64,000 nucleotides of DNA from Cyclospora cayetanensis (Eukaryota > Apicomplexa > Conoidasida > Eucoccidiorida > Eimeriidae), in the NCBI RefSeq assembly GCF_002999335.1, contig NW_020312048.1, forward strand, positions 124,001 to 188,000. The letters run 5' to 3'. The notes under the pieces are model-generated. The model was not told where the DNA came from, made no database searches, and was given only the letters and a program-made list of their open reading frames with translations. A program made the translations under genes and the position numbers. Of the stretch, positions 42,901-54,583 are shown one piece after another (the first letter of the stretch is position 1; every line of letters begins with the position of its first letter).

Positions 42901-44030
42901 CTGGCAGGATCGCTGGCTCTCGAATCGCGTCGATCCACCAGCATGTGCTGCAGCAGGTGCGGCTGAGGCTGCATCGCATGCTCGTCTGGGGGCCAGAGCG
43001 CCTGAGGCTCGCAGATAGGAGCGCAGGTGCTGTCGGTGTTGGCTGTATATACTGTAGACAGCAGTGCAGCAGCAAACCGATGGCTGTGCAGTCCCCAGTG
43101 CATGGGTTGGCTCAGGTGTCGGTGTCTGAGAGCCTCGGGAAGGTCCAACGAGCGCAGGGGGCCCCTGCCCCAGCCTCGATTTCCGCTGTGCAGGGCCCCC
43201 ACTGTGGACAGGAGAGTCGCCAAGGGAGCCTTGGGGGCCCTGCAGCCACATTTGCATGCAGACGCAGAGAAGGAAAAACGGCAGATGCACCGAGGGGAGT
43301 CGGGTTGGAGGGCCTATAGCGTCGAGCCGCGGGAGGAGGAGGCCGTCTGCGGGAGCAGCACACAGTCTAGTGCTCCGAGAAGGGCAGAGACGGAGTATAG
43401 CCACTACTGCGCGCAAGTGTGAAGCTCACGGCTTTCGAAGACTGCGTGCAGGGGACGGCCAAGGAGCTGTGCCAGATGCGGTTGCCTGGTCGCAAGGTGA
43501 GAGCCTGGGGGCCCCCGCGTAGCTGTAGGGCCCCCAAGGGGCCCCTTCTAGAGAGAACAGGCTCATTTTGCTATCGGGGCAGCATGCGGAGTTGCAGAAA
43601 GAGAGGGGGGACGCTTGTGGTTGTGTTGTGGAGGCGGGGGTGATGCCGCTGCTGCTGCTGCAGCTATGGAGCAGCATCCGCCGCGTGTGATGTTGCTGCT
43701 GCTCCTGCATGAGAGCCACAGTGCAGTCTACTTCTTCCATGGCAAAGCATCGGCTAGCAGGGGCAGCAACCTCGAACGCAGCAGCAAGGAGGCGCCCGCA
43801 GCAACAGACGCTTCCCTGGACGCCGTCTTGCTGCCGTTGGGAATGATGCGATTGCTCCACGTCTTGCTGGAGGTGCTGAGAAACGCCTGCCCTTCTCCAG
43901 GAAAGAGTCTGCAGCGTGCCCTCTGTCTGCAAGGGCCCCCGGAGCTGCTGGGGAGGGGCCCCCGCCGAGAGCGGCCACATGGTACGTCGTCTTCTCCGAG
44001 GCTGTGGCTGCTCCAAGACGCGTGAGGCAT
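39937..44030 (-). CDS. Cdc20/Cdh1-like WD40 protein (APC/C activator family)
   Basis: Probable activator and substrate receptor of the anaphase-promoting complex. Exons 44030-43732, 43239-41073 and 40878-39937 agree in phase (AA|G across intron 1, phase 0 at intron 2) and give 1135 codons. Evidence for the family: PLRSLDLPEALRHRHLSQPM then MHWGLHSHRFAAALLSTVY matches the family entry into the propeller (VLDAPDLxDDYYLNLxDWS, LAVGLGxSVY). WD-type blades follow: VTALAWHPHELLLAAAYADG, PTSLVWGPEGECLVVGSREG, GGKVRCLSFCVHDSRVLLSA, VTSMLWSRLTGELLLAHSW and SADGRAVAYWSLPAETIAVW. A C-box-like NRIIP occurs at residues 60-64 in place of DRFIP. Loops between blades are inflated with Pro, Gly and Gln. The C-terminus lacks the Ile-Arg tail. 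Start is an ATG; exon 1 is less certain than exons 2 and 3. Another WD40 subfamily remains possible. Confidence 0.65.
40977..41032. repeat. near-perfect inverted repeat (26-bp arms)
   Basis: gaaggcatgataccagagtc... pairs with ...ggctctggtgtcatgccttc; 26-bp arms with two mismatches around a 4-base centre. It lies within the second intron (41072-40879) of the Cdc20-like gene and could fold as a stable hairpin in the transcript. Confidence 0.9.
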
Positions 44031-45753
44031 CCAAAAGACGGCAACGCTGCGGCTGTTCGAGGCTCAGAGAGAGCTCCCAGCAGCTGCCGCATTAGCCGCA
44101 GCCGCGTGGGCTGGGTGGGCAGGAGATGTGTCAGCGGGGTGCTTGTGAACTCCCGGGCATGAGATAGAAAACACGCTGCTTTGTGGGGCAATGCAGAGCT
44201 TTGGTCTCATGGGAAAGGAAGAGTTTGTAAGGAGGGCTGCGGGAAGGAGAATTTCATAGTCGAATAGCCGGCGGAGGGCCCCTTCGCCAACGCTGACATG
44301 GAGAGGGGCCAGGTTCCGAAAGGGGAGCCGACCAGGTTCTGCCGGGTAGCTTACGAGCTGCTATAGATATTAAAAAGGCCCAAAGAGTCCCTCGAATTTG
44401 CGTCTTGGTAGCGGAGGCACTGGCACGAGGGCGCCGGTGGGTGGTGAACGGGGGGGGTTGCTCCAACAACACGGGATTCGTTGGGCAGTGGCAGACGACG
44501 GTGTTGCGCGAAAAATAAGATTTCGCTCATAAACAATACAATTTCTACACTACCAACAATTAGTAATGCATTAATCAGGGTACTATGTCGACTAAGGCTC
44601 TGGTTTCACGTAGCGAAACCTATGCGAGCACCACAGGCCGCGCCGCATACTTCGCCCCGGCTGGGTAGCGCTCCTACTTGACCTCCTCAAGCTCCAAAGG
44701 TCTGCTGAAGGTAGACACTCCGGGAGCTCTCGTGGCACATGTGCTCTTGCAACCTCCTCATGGAGGAACCAACAAACCCCCTGAGGGAGAAGTAGCAACA
44801 TTGCGAAAAATCCGCATTCCTCGCGCGCCTGGGATAAACTTTAGGGGGTCGTCCTGTCCACGCCCATGGAAAACAGCATAAAACTGCCCGTCCAAGTGGA
44901 CAGCGGTCGCGCGTCCTAGAACAAGGGGAATCGGAGGCTATCGGAGTCACTCCTAGCAGATCACCATACTCTAGCTAGCTGTGGAGGCTGCGCGCAACGC
45001 TGAGAGGCGCTTCCCCCCCACCCCTTCCTATTCCGCCTATCTCGAGCCCTGGTACGGCACTTTGATCTTTTCTTGCTCTGGAGGCGGCATGCCATATGCG
45101 TGAAAACCCCTGCCTTCTCGCTACGGCTGCCCCCCGGGGTGCTATGGTGTGTACTCTGCACGCTGGTTACTCTCCCATATGGAGATGCTGCGTGCGCACC
45201 CCTCCACGAGAGCCAGATGGCTCCACCCCCCTCCTGGCCAAGTCGTAGGTATGCAGACATTTTAAGCACGTGCTCCAGAGCACTCCTGCGCCCCCGCCCC
45301 CCCGCGCTTCCACCCTGCCCCCTTATACTCTACACTGTTTGAAGCGCGTCGCCACCTAGTTGGAAGCAGCAAATATATATAGAAAGGATGGGGATAAGGG
45401 GAAACGGTGGGGGGGAAACAGGTATTGCGAGCCACTAAAAGAGTAAAGCTCTTGCAAATCGTGCGCATGTTCACCCCAACTGGGGTGTCTTCCTGGAGGC
45501 ACCTCGTAAACACGCGATAAGGGAGGGTCCTGGCCTCGCAAATATTTGCAGCAAGACAACCCAGGCAATGCTTGCTGCAGCCGAAATCACATAATCCACA
45601 GGGGAGGAGCAGGGGAGAGAGAGAGCTAGCACCAACAGGCGCACGCCGTAGGACTTCGCAGCCAACGCCGCTCAGGAAAATCCCAACAAATCCTGCCACT
45701 GCTGCCAATTTTGCACAACAGCGTGATGTATTTATCAGAGAGCCACTCGAATG
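44031..45753. other. intergenic, no gene recognised
   Basis: Between the 5-prime end of the Cdc20-like gene and the 3-prime end of the Spen-like gene, both on the minus strand. It must contain the promoter of the former and the polyadenylation region of the latter. An AT-rich patch lies near 44505-44580. Frames are short and lack family motifs. Confidence 0.5.
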
Positions 45754-48700
45754 CTATCTGTCGGGCTGTGGACGAGGCGGCGACCTTGCCCAGTTGCGCT
45801 CTCCGCGAGCCTCACGGCCCTTCGCTATAACGAACGCATACATGAAGTTGGCATCCGGCAGCTGCAAACACACAAACAAACAAACAAAACCACAAGAGAG
45901 TAATTAAAGAGGCACGCAGATGTCAGCAAAACCACTCACAATCGCCTCTCCCAGTCACTCCAGACACACACACATATATATGTATAGCGGTTGCTCGAGC
46001 TATGGGTGCTGCTATTCTGTTTTATATGACAACGGTGGTCCCCCGATCCCTTTTGTGGTGACTCAAAAGCACCTTGTGTGCTGCAACCCGCTGCCATCTC
46101 CACTAGCCTCTCTATGTCTTTATGTACATGCACATGTATAGCATATATATATACATGTATAGACCCATATAGCATACATATATATGAACATATATACAGC
46201 ATAAATATATGTAGACAGCATACAGCAGCAAATCAATTCTGTGCGCCCTCTCTCTCTCTGCTTCTCTCTCTCGTCCTGACGGTGTTTCGCTCCCTCCCGA
46301 GCCTTCAGCTCTGCCCTTTTTCCTGTCTTTCTTGCCCCCTATCCCTCAATGCGGCCGCGCAGCTTACCCCAAGAGGCCTGATATATTTCGGATTGGGAGG
46401 CACCATGTAGATGGCGGTCCGACTATCTTCCAGGAGTCCAAGTCGTTGCTTCTCGATGAAATAATCGCACAAGGCGTCATAGTGTCTGCTGTCTGCAGCT
46501 GAATCGGCCCCCATCTGCCAGGCTGAAAAGCGTGCGCCTCCGCCGGTGCCCTTGCCAACTGCCGCTGGTGAGCTGCCGCTGTCGTGGCTTCGGGAGGGCC
46601 CACGAAGCAGATTGGACTGGAGACGCTCAAGATTTGCTCGCTGATTCACGTCCAGCCGCGTAGGCCTAAGGCGCAGTCAAACATCCAAACCCCAACAAAC
46701 CGGAAATTCCCACCCGCGCGCGCAAAAAGGAGGATGTAGGGAGGCCCCCACGCAGCAGCATAGAGATCAGCACATCAGCATAGAGATCAGCACATCAGCA
46801 TAGAGATCAGCACATCAGCATAGAGATCAGCACATCAGCATAGAGATCAGCACATCAGCATAGAGATCAGCACATCAGCATAGAGATCAGCACATCAGCA
46901 CAGAGATCAGCACATCAGCGGCAGTAGTAGCTCCCCCCACCTCCCTCCCCCCCCTTCTCTGCGCAGACAATCTGATTACACGCGTTAAGGGAAAATGTGG
47001 TCAAGAGCATCGTACGGCTGCAAAGAAGGGTCTCCCATCACAAATTTAGCACTCATGCTGCAGAGATGCTGCCCCTGCTTCGAGACGCGGCAAACGAGCA
47101 GCAACTCCCTGTCCACACGGCCCCCCGAGCAACGACTCTCGTACTCATAGTCTCCCTCCGCAGGAATCCAGCCGCCACGGCTTGCCCCTCCGACTCCGCT
47201 GCCACTCATTCCTCCCGATGGAGGGAGGCCGTGCCCTCGTCTCCCACCAGGAGGAACCCCCCCCGGGGAGCACCCCCGAGGCAAGGGAACCATAGAAGGG
47301 CCAGCAGCAGAGCTGCTGCTCCCCCCATGCACGCCCCCTCCACCGATTCGCCGTCTCTTCGAGTCTCTTGAGGCGTCCACGCCTCCCCACGGCTCCGCTC
47401 GTACATCTGCCCACCCATCCGTCCGCATACCTGCGCAGAAGGCACCAAACGGTCACGAGAGAGAGATACAGAGAAAACAAGAACGTCTCTATGTATATAT
47501 GATATAGAGATGTATATATATAATATATATGTACATATATATATATAAAATATATATAGGTGTAGATATACACATATAGATGTTTATATATATATATAGA
47601 TATGTATATATATATAGATATGTATAAAAAGTACAGCGAGACCCCCGAGAAGCAGACACACATACACACCCACATAAACACATATATATACACATACACA
47701 CCCACATGAACACATATATGTAGACATATACACACACAGAGGGGGGGGCCCCAATAGGGCCCCCCCGTTTTAGTGGCGCAAAAACCCCGCGGACTGATAA
47801 AAGGTGAGGACTGCGAAGGAGATGCCCAAGCCACGGGGTATATGTATAAATAGATATACGTAAGGATTGGTACAGACAGTTGTATAGTAGGGAACAGCCA
47901 GCAGCAAGAGACGCCGAACTGACCCCCAGCATGCTGCTGCGGAGTAGGGCCCGCCGGAATTCTCCCCCTCCTGTCGTGCCGCTGCGGCAGCTGATGGGGG
48001 TGATGAAGGCTCTCTTCTGAGGGGCCTCGCTCCCTCTGAGAAGAGGCCCCCGAGCCGCTGCTGGTGCTTCTGTGTCGCCTCCCCCCGCGCAGCCTTCGTT
48101 CCGTCCTTGAAGCGCTGCGACTCCGACTGCTGCGAGGTGTGGCGCGATGTTTGCTGCTGCTTCTCGGAGGGCCCTCCTTTGAGACTCCCTCGCCTCCGTG
48201 AGAGTTACCCCGGCGATCCTCCGTCGAGGCAGAACGCGAAGCTGAAACGGCCCCCTCCGGGGGCCCCCCCCGTCCCTTGGTGTGCCCCCTTGCAAGCTGC
48301 CTCTGCAGCCGCTCCCGCGCCAGATCCAGCAGCATGTGATCCAGCAGCTCTGGCTTGCACTGCAGCAGCTGCAGCAGCGGATCCTTTCCGTCGCTTTCCT
48401 TCTCGAGCGCTGCCCCTCCTCCTGCTGCAGTCGAGCCACCCCGCTTGCCGTCCCCCCCTCCTTCATCCTTGGGGGCCCCCGTGGTCGTAGGAGCGCTCCC
48501 CCCCCCAGAGCCACTCATCAGTCGCTGCCGCAGAAGCGAGAGCAAGTCACTCGTTGCTGCATTGTTGGAGCTGCCGCCACGATAGGAGGTGTCTGCATTC
48601 CCTTCGCCGCTGCCGCTTCCACCCTCGCGTCTCTCCCTCGCCGCTGCGGGAGAGGCCTCTGACGGCTGCCTATGCCACTGCTCCCGCTCCCTCCCCTCCA

Positions 48701-49202
48701 GAGGGCCGTAGGGGCCCCCGTAAGGGCCCTCCAAATCCTCGGGGTGAAAGGCCCCCCTTCGAGGCTGCTGCTGCTGCACGTAGATAGGGGGCCCCCTGCG
48801 GCCCCACAGATCCCGCCGTCCGGGGGGAAGGTCGAAGGGGGGCCCCCCAGGTGCTGCAGCTACGCCAAACTCGTGCGGAGGCGGCAGCACGCGAGGCGGA
48901 AGCCCCTCATCCCCGTAGCGCATCGATCTTTCCATGCGCTCCCTCTGCAACAGCAGAGGCGGGGGGGGGGGCCCCCCCGGACGCAACATGGAGGGGCCCC
49001 CCGGCGAAGGCAACACACCCCGACGGAGCGGCAGAGGCCCCGAGGGCACTGCTCCCCCCGATCCCATTTCCACGAATGCACGGTCCCCAGGGGGGGCCCC
49101 CGGCCTCATGCCAAACAACGGAGGGGGCCCCCCCCCAAACAGGGCCCCCATGGGGGCGCTGCGCAGGGGGAGCGGAACCCCGTGCATGGGAGGCATCTTC
49201 GG

Positions 49203-49233
<31 letters not shown>

Positions 49234-52200
49234 GCTGACTGCTGCTGCTGCTGCTTGTGTCGGCTCCGGCCCGCCCTCTGCTGCTGCTGCTGCTGCTGCT
49301 TAGGCGGTGAAGGAGAATAAGGCCTCTCCTCTCGAGGCCTCTGAGGCGCCTCCTTCTTCGTCTGGAAGAGTGCCTGACCCGAGGGAGAAAAGTCAACATT
49401 CAGCGAAACGCCTCTGCAGCACACATGACAGACTCACCAGCTCGTGAGACAGAAGACGGGGGAAAGGGTGCAGAAGACGCCTCAAGAAGCAAGAAGCATT
49501 GACAGCTTGGCGCATACTGCAAAGGCAAAGAGAACGCCAGCAGCGAAGGCGAGGCTTCTTCAGCCCGCATACATGCACACACGTTCCTGCCTCCTCAGAA
49601 AACAATCCATCCGCACCAACCGACGAACCGCCCTCCCGAGAGCCTCAACCTTGCCCCCTACACGGAACGAACGCTGCAGCATGCAAGCAGTGCAACAGGG
49701 TTCAACGCCAACACCCCATGCGGCTCATCAAAAGCTGCACAAAGGGCCCAAACACACCCTACGGTATAGCCATGCAGATGATTTCGTGCCTCGACAGCAT
49801 CTCGTGTATCCGAATAATGCACGAAGCCGCAGCCTCTCTCCAGCAAAAACTGAAAGCGGTCCAGCGGTCCGAAAGACGCAAAAAGACGGCGTGTTTCCGC
49901 CAGATGTTGAGGTCGCAAGTCTGGAAAACGCAAAACACAGGAACCCCTTGCGAAAGACTTTCATGCACGCAAAGGCTCTCGTGAGCCGCGCCGATTAAAA
50001 CATGCGCGCTTCACCAGAGAATAAAAGAAAGCGCGTGGCAAAAAAGGAATATTGGTAGACTCGAAGAGAGGTGGAAACGAAAAGCGGTGCCTCGCGCGAG
50101 AGGTTCCCTTAAAGCGGCATTTCTAAAGCATGCACGAAGGCAGCAGCAGTAACACTATACAGAGTAACAACAGGAATATCAGAAAAACTCGGAAGAAGGC
50201 AGCCCACGAAAATCATCTCTCTCTGCCGCCTCCCTGTCTTTCTTTCTAGTGTCTGTGTTTCTGTTGTCTGCATGACTGGCTATCTGCCAGCCTATCCCAG
50301 TAGCTCATATCCCTTCTTACCTCTGCAGTTTCCAACCCATAGCACAGCATTAGGCTTGCGCGGTCCTGCAGGCTCTACAACAACTCCGTCGGAATTCTGC
50401 TGCAGCTTCCGCAAAGCCCCCACGCATGCGTGCTTCGTCTTGTATGTCAAGTGCGCCACAACACAATCTGCCCCCTGTGATGCCGTTTCTGCTGCTGCTT
50501 CCACAGGTATTTCTGCCGCTGCTTCTGCTGCTGCTTCTGCTGCTGCCTCCACAACTTCTTCTACGCTTGCGCTTTCAGCCTCAGTGTTTGTGTCGCCGAC
50601 AGCGCTCGCCTCCTGACTGCCAGCTTGCGATGCCGCTGCCTCCTTCTCTGCAGCCTCCCCTGCTGCCGCTTCTGGAGAGTCTGTTTCCTGTGCCGCGACC
50701 GTGTCTGTTGTTGCAGCAACACAAGAGGCAACAGCAGCGGGAGGAGGCCCCTCCTCTTGCTGCTGTGATCGGTGTTTCTGCCCCGATGCAGATTTGCCTC
50801 CAGCGGCCTTCCCTTGCGTCTTCGCTGCCGCCGCCTCAGCAGTGCCCGACTCGGAATTCGCCGATGCCTCCACAGCAGCACTTTGACCCTCTTCCTCTTC
50901 TTGCTGCTTCGCCTGATGAGGCTTAATCAGCTCAATATGAACCTCCAAGGGCTGCTCTACCACTTGGCGGTGCCACTCTAAAAGGGCCTCCTGCTGCTGC
51001 AGTCGGGGAGGCAGATTAGACAGTAGCAAGTATCTGTTCACACCAATGGAAAGTCACACAAGCGCGTCTGCAGCAATGACAGAGCTGAAGTGACCCGGCG
51101 GCAGCAGAAACTACACATGCGCAGAAATAGCGAGCAAAAACGACAGCAGGAACAACAACAACACATAGAAGCAGCAAGAGCGAGCAAGCAGAAGCAAAAA
51201 CCAGCAGCAGCAGGAGCACCACCAACAACACACATAAGCAGCACTAGCGAGCAAGCAGAAGCAAAACCAGCAGCAGCAGGAGCACCACCAACAACACATA
51301 GAAGCAGCACTAGCGAGCAAGCAGAAGCAAAAACCAACAGCAGCAGGAGCACCACCAACAACTTCACATAGAAGCAGCAAAAGCGAGCAAGCAGCATGCG
51401 GAGTCGTGGTGAGAAAAGTGCTTGTGTTCTCCCATACCGAATTGTGTGTCTAAATCGTGCATGCAGCTGTTTGAAGTCTTCCATTTGCGTTTCGATTGGC
51501 TGCCCCTCGGCCCAGTGGCTGACGCGTTGCAGCCGTCCCCGCAAATCGACAGCAGCAGCAGCTGCACCGACTTCCTGCTCTACAGGAGCAGCAGCACTTG
51601 CAGGCACTGCAGGAGTCGCTGGTGAGTGCCCCCACGGCTCCCCCTGCCTTGGCGTGAGGCACACCCTTGCAGGCGCACCTATAGCCGAGGGGTTCCCTGC
51701 AGATCCGACTGCGCCTACTGCTGCTGCTGCAGGTGATGGCAATAAGCCGCCTCGAGCACTCTGCTGTCGCGGTCGAAGGACGGCTTTCATGCTGCCTTGC
51801 AGCGCGGAACCGGTGGGAGGTGGGGGGGGGGGCTGTTTCTGCTGACTTGGAAGCGGTGAGGGGAGGGATCTGAAGGTCCCCTGAGCTGCAGCTGCCGTAG
51901 CGGCTGCCGTAGCAGCTGTGGCAGCTGTAGCTGCTGTAGCTGCTGCAGCTGCAGCTGCCGCAGCAGCAGGCGACGTCGTGTGGGGGAGGAGGAGGCCTCT
52001 GCACGTCGCTCTACTGCTGCCTGCAGATCGGGAGGGACCTTCCGACACGGTAGCTCGAAGAACCCTATGACACGCCTTTCGGCCGTTGAGTGCTGCCGCT
52101 GCAGCCGCTGCCGCGAGACTGTTGCTGAAAGTCAGTGAAATCTGCAGTGCGTCTCCCCCCAGAGAGGGGGAAGCTGCGACGTGCACCAAAGCCGGTCCGC

Positions 52201-53053
52201 AAGTCTGCCGCAAAGTAGTTTCTGCCGCAGCAACATTCAGAGTGAGAGGAGCGTTCAAAAGATCGACGATATTGCTGCCGCTGTGCCCTGCTGCTGCAGC
52301 CGCCGCTGCCGTTGCAACTGCTGCTGCCGCCGCTGCCTCAGGCTCTGCATCCTCGAGAGTCTCGCTTTCGTCTTCATCGGAAATCTCCCCCTCCTCATCG
52401 CTCTCGACGCACGCAGCAGCCAACTGTGTCAGCGTTGTAGCGGCAGCGGCACCCGTCTTTGTTGCACTTGCTGCCGCTGCAGCCGCATCGATCTCCTCCT
52501 CCTCCTGCTCTGCATCTGCTTCAGACAGCTGCACCCCATTAACTTGCGCCTTAAAGCCTCGCGCGCAGAAGGGGCCCCTGTTGCGCTGCGTTGGCTTACT
52601 GATAATGGTGGTGCTGCTGCCCTGCCGTTGTTGCTCTTGCTGCTGCTCCTGCTGCTGCTCTTGCTGCTGCTCCTGCTGCTGCTCTTGCTGCTCTATATCA
52701 GCCTCATCTGGGCAATCAGCGGCCTCCCCTGAGTCTTGCAACTCTGTGGGGTGCTCCAGTTCCTGCAGCGGCTGCTGTTGCTGCTGAACTTCCTCAGGGG
52801 GCCCCTCATGATCTGAGTAAAATACTTCGTCCTCATCCCCTGCACTGCAGGCAGCTGAGGGCCTCCTGCTGCTGCTTCTGCTTTTATGCTCATCGCCTAG
52901 TTGCTGCTCCTGTGGCTGCTGCTGCTGCTCCTCCTCCTCCTCCCTCTCGAACGAGCCACTCCCTTGATGCAGCAGCAGAGACTCTAGTGCTGCTCCTGCT
53001 GCATGGTCGCCGCCCATAGCGGCAGCAGCATCCGAATCGCCGTCTGATCCCAT
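45754..53053 (-). CDS. Spen/FPA-type RNA-binding protein (RRMs plus SPOC domain)
   Basis: Nuclear RNA-binding regulator of the split-ends family; relatives control 3-prime-end choice (plant FPA) or recruit repressors and RNA-modification factors (animal SPEN, RBM15). Exons 53053-51438, 51033-50321, 49920-49758, 49413-47924, 47430-47016, 46665-46368 and 45861-45754 all agree in phase; 1600 residues. Around 258-330 is a degenerate RRM (SNIVDLLNAPLTLNV). At 539-776 an RRM starts RYLLLSNLPPRL and ends VVAHLTYKTKHACVGAL, split by an Ala/Glu insert. At 768-842 is a clear RRM: VLWVGNCRDLRPQHL, RNP1-like RGCGFVHYSD and GVSLNVDFSPS. Then a Pro/Gly/Gln/Arg-Ser-rich linker. SPOC at about 1432-1580: CSMSAKFVMGDPSLQP, PTRLDVNQRANLERL, FIEKQRLGLLEDSRTAIYMV, PDANFMYAFVIA. 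53053 is the first in-frame ATG, but the frame stays open to about 53260, so an upstream exon is possible. Confidence 0.82.
46755..46920 (+). repeat. 20-bp tandem repeat, eight copies
   Basis: Unit tagagatcagcacatcagca repeats head to tail from 46761 to 46920, the first seven identical and the eighth with t-to-c at its start and a final g. It lies in the fifth intron of the Spen-like gene. Confidence 0.97.
47490..47740 (+). repeat. AT-rich microsatellite tract in an intron
   Basis: Runs of tatata, gatata, tatgta and cacataca fill much of the fourth intron (47923-47431) of the Spen-like gene. Tyr/Ile-rich frames through it are artefacts. Confidence 0.85.
51150..51394 (+). repeat. 64-69-bp minisatellite in the first Spen-like intron
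   Basis: About 3.5 copies of a unit beginning acacatagaagcagca, continuing agcgagcaagcagaagc and ending agcaggagcaccaccaac; copies start near 51161, 51230, 51294 and 51363. On the minus strand the upstream exon frame runs on through it as Leu/Val/Cys-rich sequence, but the donor CG|GTATGG at 51438 and the acceptor at 51034 fit the RRM exactly, so it is intronic. Confidence 0.85.
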
Positions 53054-54302
53054 AATGTGCTGCAACACGTGCCTCTCAAACACTGCCAAGCCCGCAGCTG
53101 CTCTCGCCAGCAAAGGGCGGTACAGCGGCTGCTGCCGCCGCTTCGCCAGGGTGGCTGCTGGTGGAGGCGCTGCAGGGGAGTCGCTCCCTCCTCCTGAAGA
53201 ATCCGCAGTGCAAATGAAGGCCACCAATATTAAAGTGCACGCAGTTGTGATGGGGGGCCCTCTCCCGTGGGGGGCCCCCCGCCGCCTCTGCGGGGCACTC
53301 TAGCAAGGGCAAGACGGTCCCTGCAGCCTTCGGTGTGCTGAAGCTGCTGCTCAAGAAAACAGCAGCATCAGCTGAAGGCTGCGGCAAAACCAAGAGCTAC
53401 TGCCCGTCTCCCCGCAAGGGGCCAGAGGAAGAAGTACATGTGGAGGGCAGTGCTGCGCCGCTTCTGCTGCTGCCCCAACGAGGATGCAAACAGAGGGCGC
53501 AAAAGATGGGGGCCCTGTACAAAACACAAATGAAGAAAGGGGGCCCCTTAGCCTACCTTGGTGCTGTGCTAGTAGCCGTACCACAACAGTTCCCGCTGAG
53601 GCTGCTACTGCCGCTGCTCCTGCCGCTGCTGCTAGACAGCTTCGGTTGTGCGCTAAGAAGCTGTTGCTGCTGGTGTGTCCTTAACTTTAGTTCAACAGCC
53701 GCCAACCCCTCAGCCCCGCTGCACGCCGCATAGCAACAGCGGCCGCATGGCAGCAGCAGCACCAGCAGCAGCCCGAGGTGCGCCTCCGCTTCACTGGACG
53801 TTGGGGGCTCTCTCGTGCAGCTGCGCTTACGTGTCTAAAGTTCCTTATCGCTCGAATTCGAAGCTTTGTAAATGTCTATTTATGATTATTGCGGCTTCTT
53901 CTGTTTGCTAGGAACGCTCCACTACGCTGTATCCAAGGGCAGAGGCCCGCGTGTGATACAACCTACACCTGGCGCATGCAGCGGCGGAGCCCAAGTTCTT
54001 GAAGTTGCATTGCCAGCGACGAAAGGAGGCGGTGTCTCTTGATCGAACTCAATCTGCATGTTACCGCGGCGAAAGCCAGTAAAAGCTGTAAATTTATCCA
54101 TTCCAATAATTTATACGGGTTGTGAAGCTGTTGCCTTCATGGTCAAACTAGCAAAGTCACTAGGAGACGCACGCGCTCACCAGTTGCTAGTGTGCACAAC
54201 GTATCGTTCACTCGAATCGACCAGTTCTTTTGAAGCTTCGTAATGCTGTCCATAAATTCAAATGGCTCGCTTCATCTTGTTAAAGCTTTCTGCCCCCTAG
54301 GA
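53054..54302. other. 5-prime flank of the Spen-like gene
   Basis: From 53054 to about 53260 the Spen-like frame stays open upstream without an ATG (it contains LARAAAGLAVFERHVLQH), so this part may be coding. CAG-type triplets continue to about 53800 without a convincing exon. From about 53850 the sequence becomes AT-rich and non-repetitive. Confidence 0.4.
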
Positions 54303-54409
54303 TTAACATTCAGAGTTTAGTAGCTCCGGTCCGCAACAAAAATCTTGTACAATACAATGCTTATTTTGAGAGACACTCTGTTTAGACGCACCGGTCCAGG
54401 CTTGATACA

Positions 54410-54583
54410 GCCTTAGAAAAACGCTATTGAGTATTTGATAAAGAACCTCCTCACCCCCTCTGCCCTTACGCTTCTGGGTCCTCGACATGGAAGGAAAGGG
54501 ATGGCTAGGGTGGAGCTGCGGCCTCTACGCACTTCCCGCATTCATAGTCAGTTCCAGATAGCACCTAACGCACAAGCACACAC
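54410..54583 (+). repeat. left LTR-like repeat, copy D
   Basis: Shares with copy E the order ctattgagtatttgata - cctcctcaccccctctgccc - ttacgcttctgg - cgcattcatagtcagttcc - agatagcacctaacgcac. It is then followed by gagctaac at about 54605, seen also after the 39.1-kb fragment. Confidence 0.55.
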
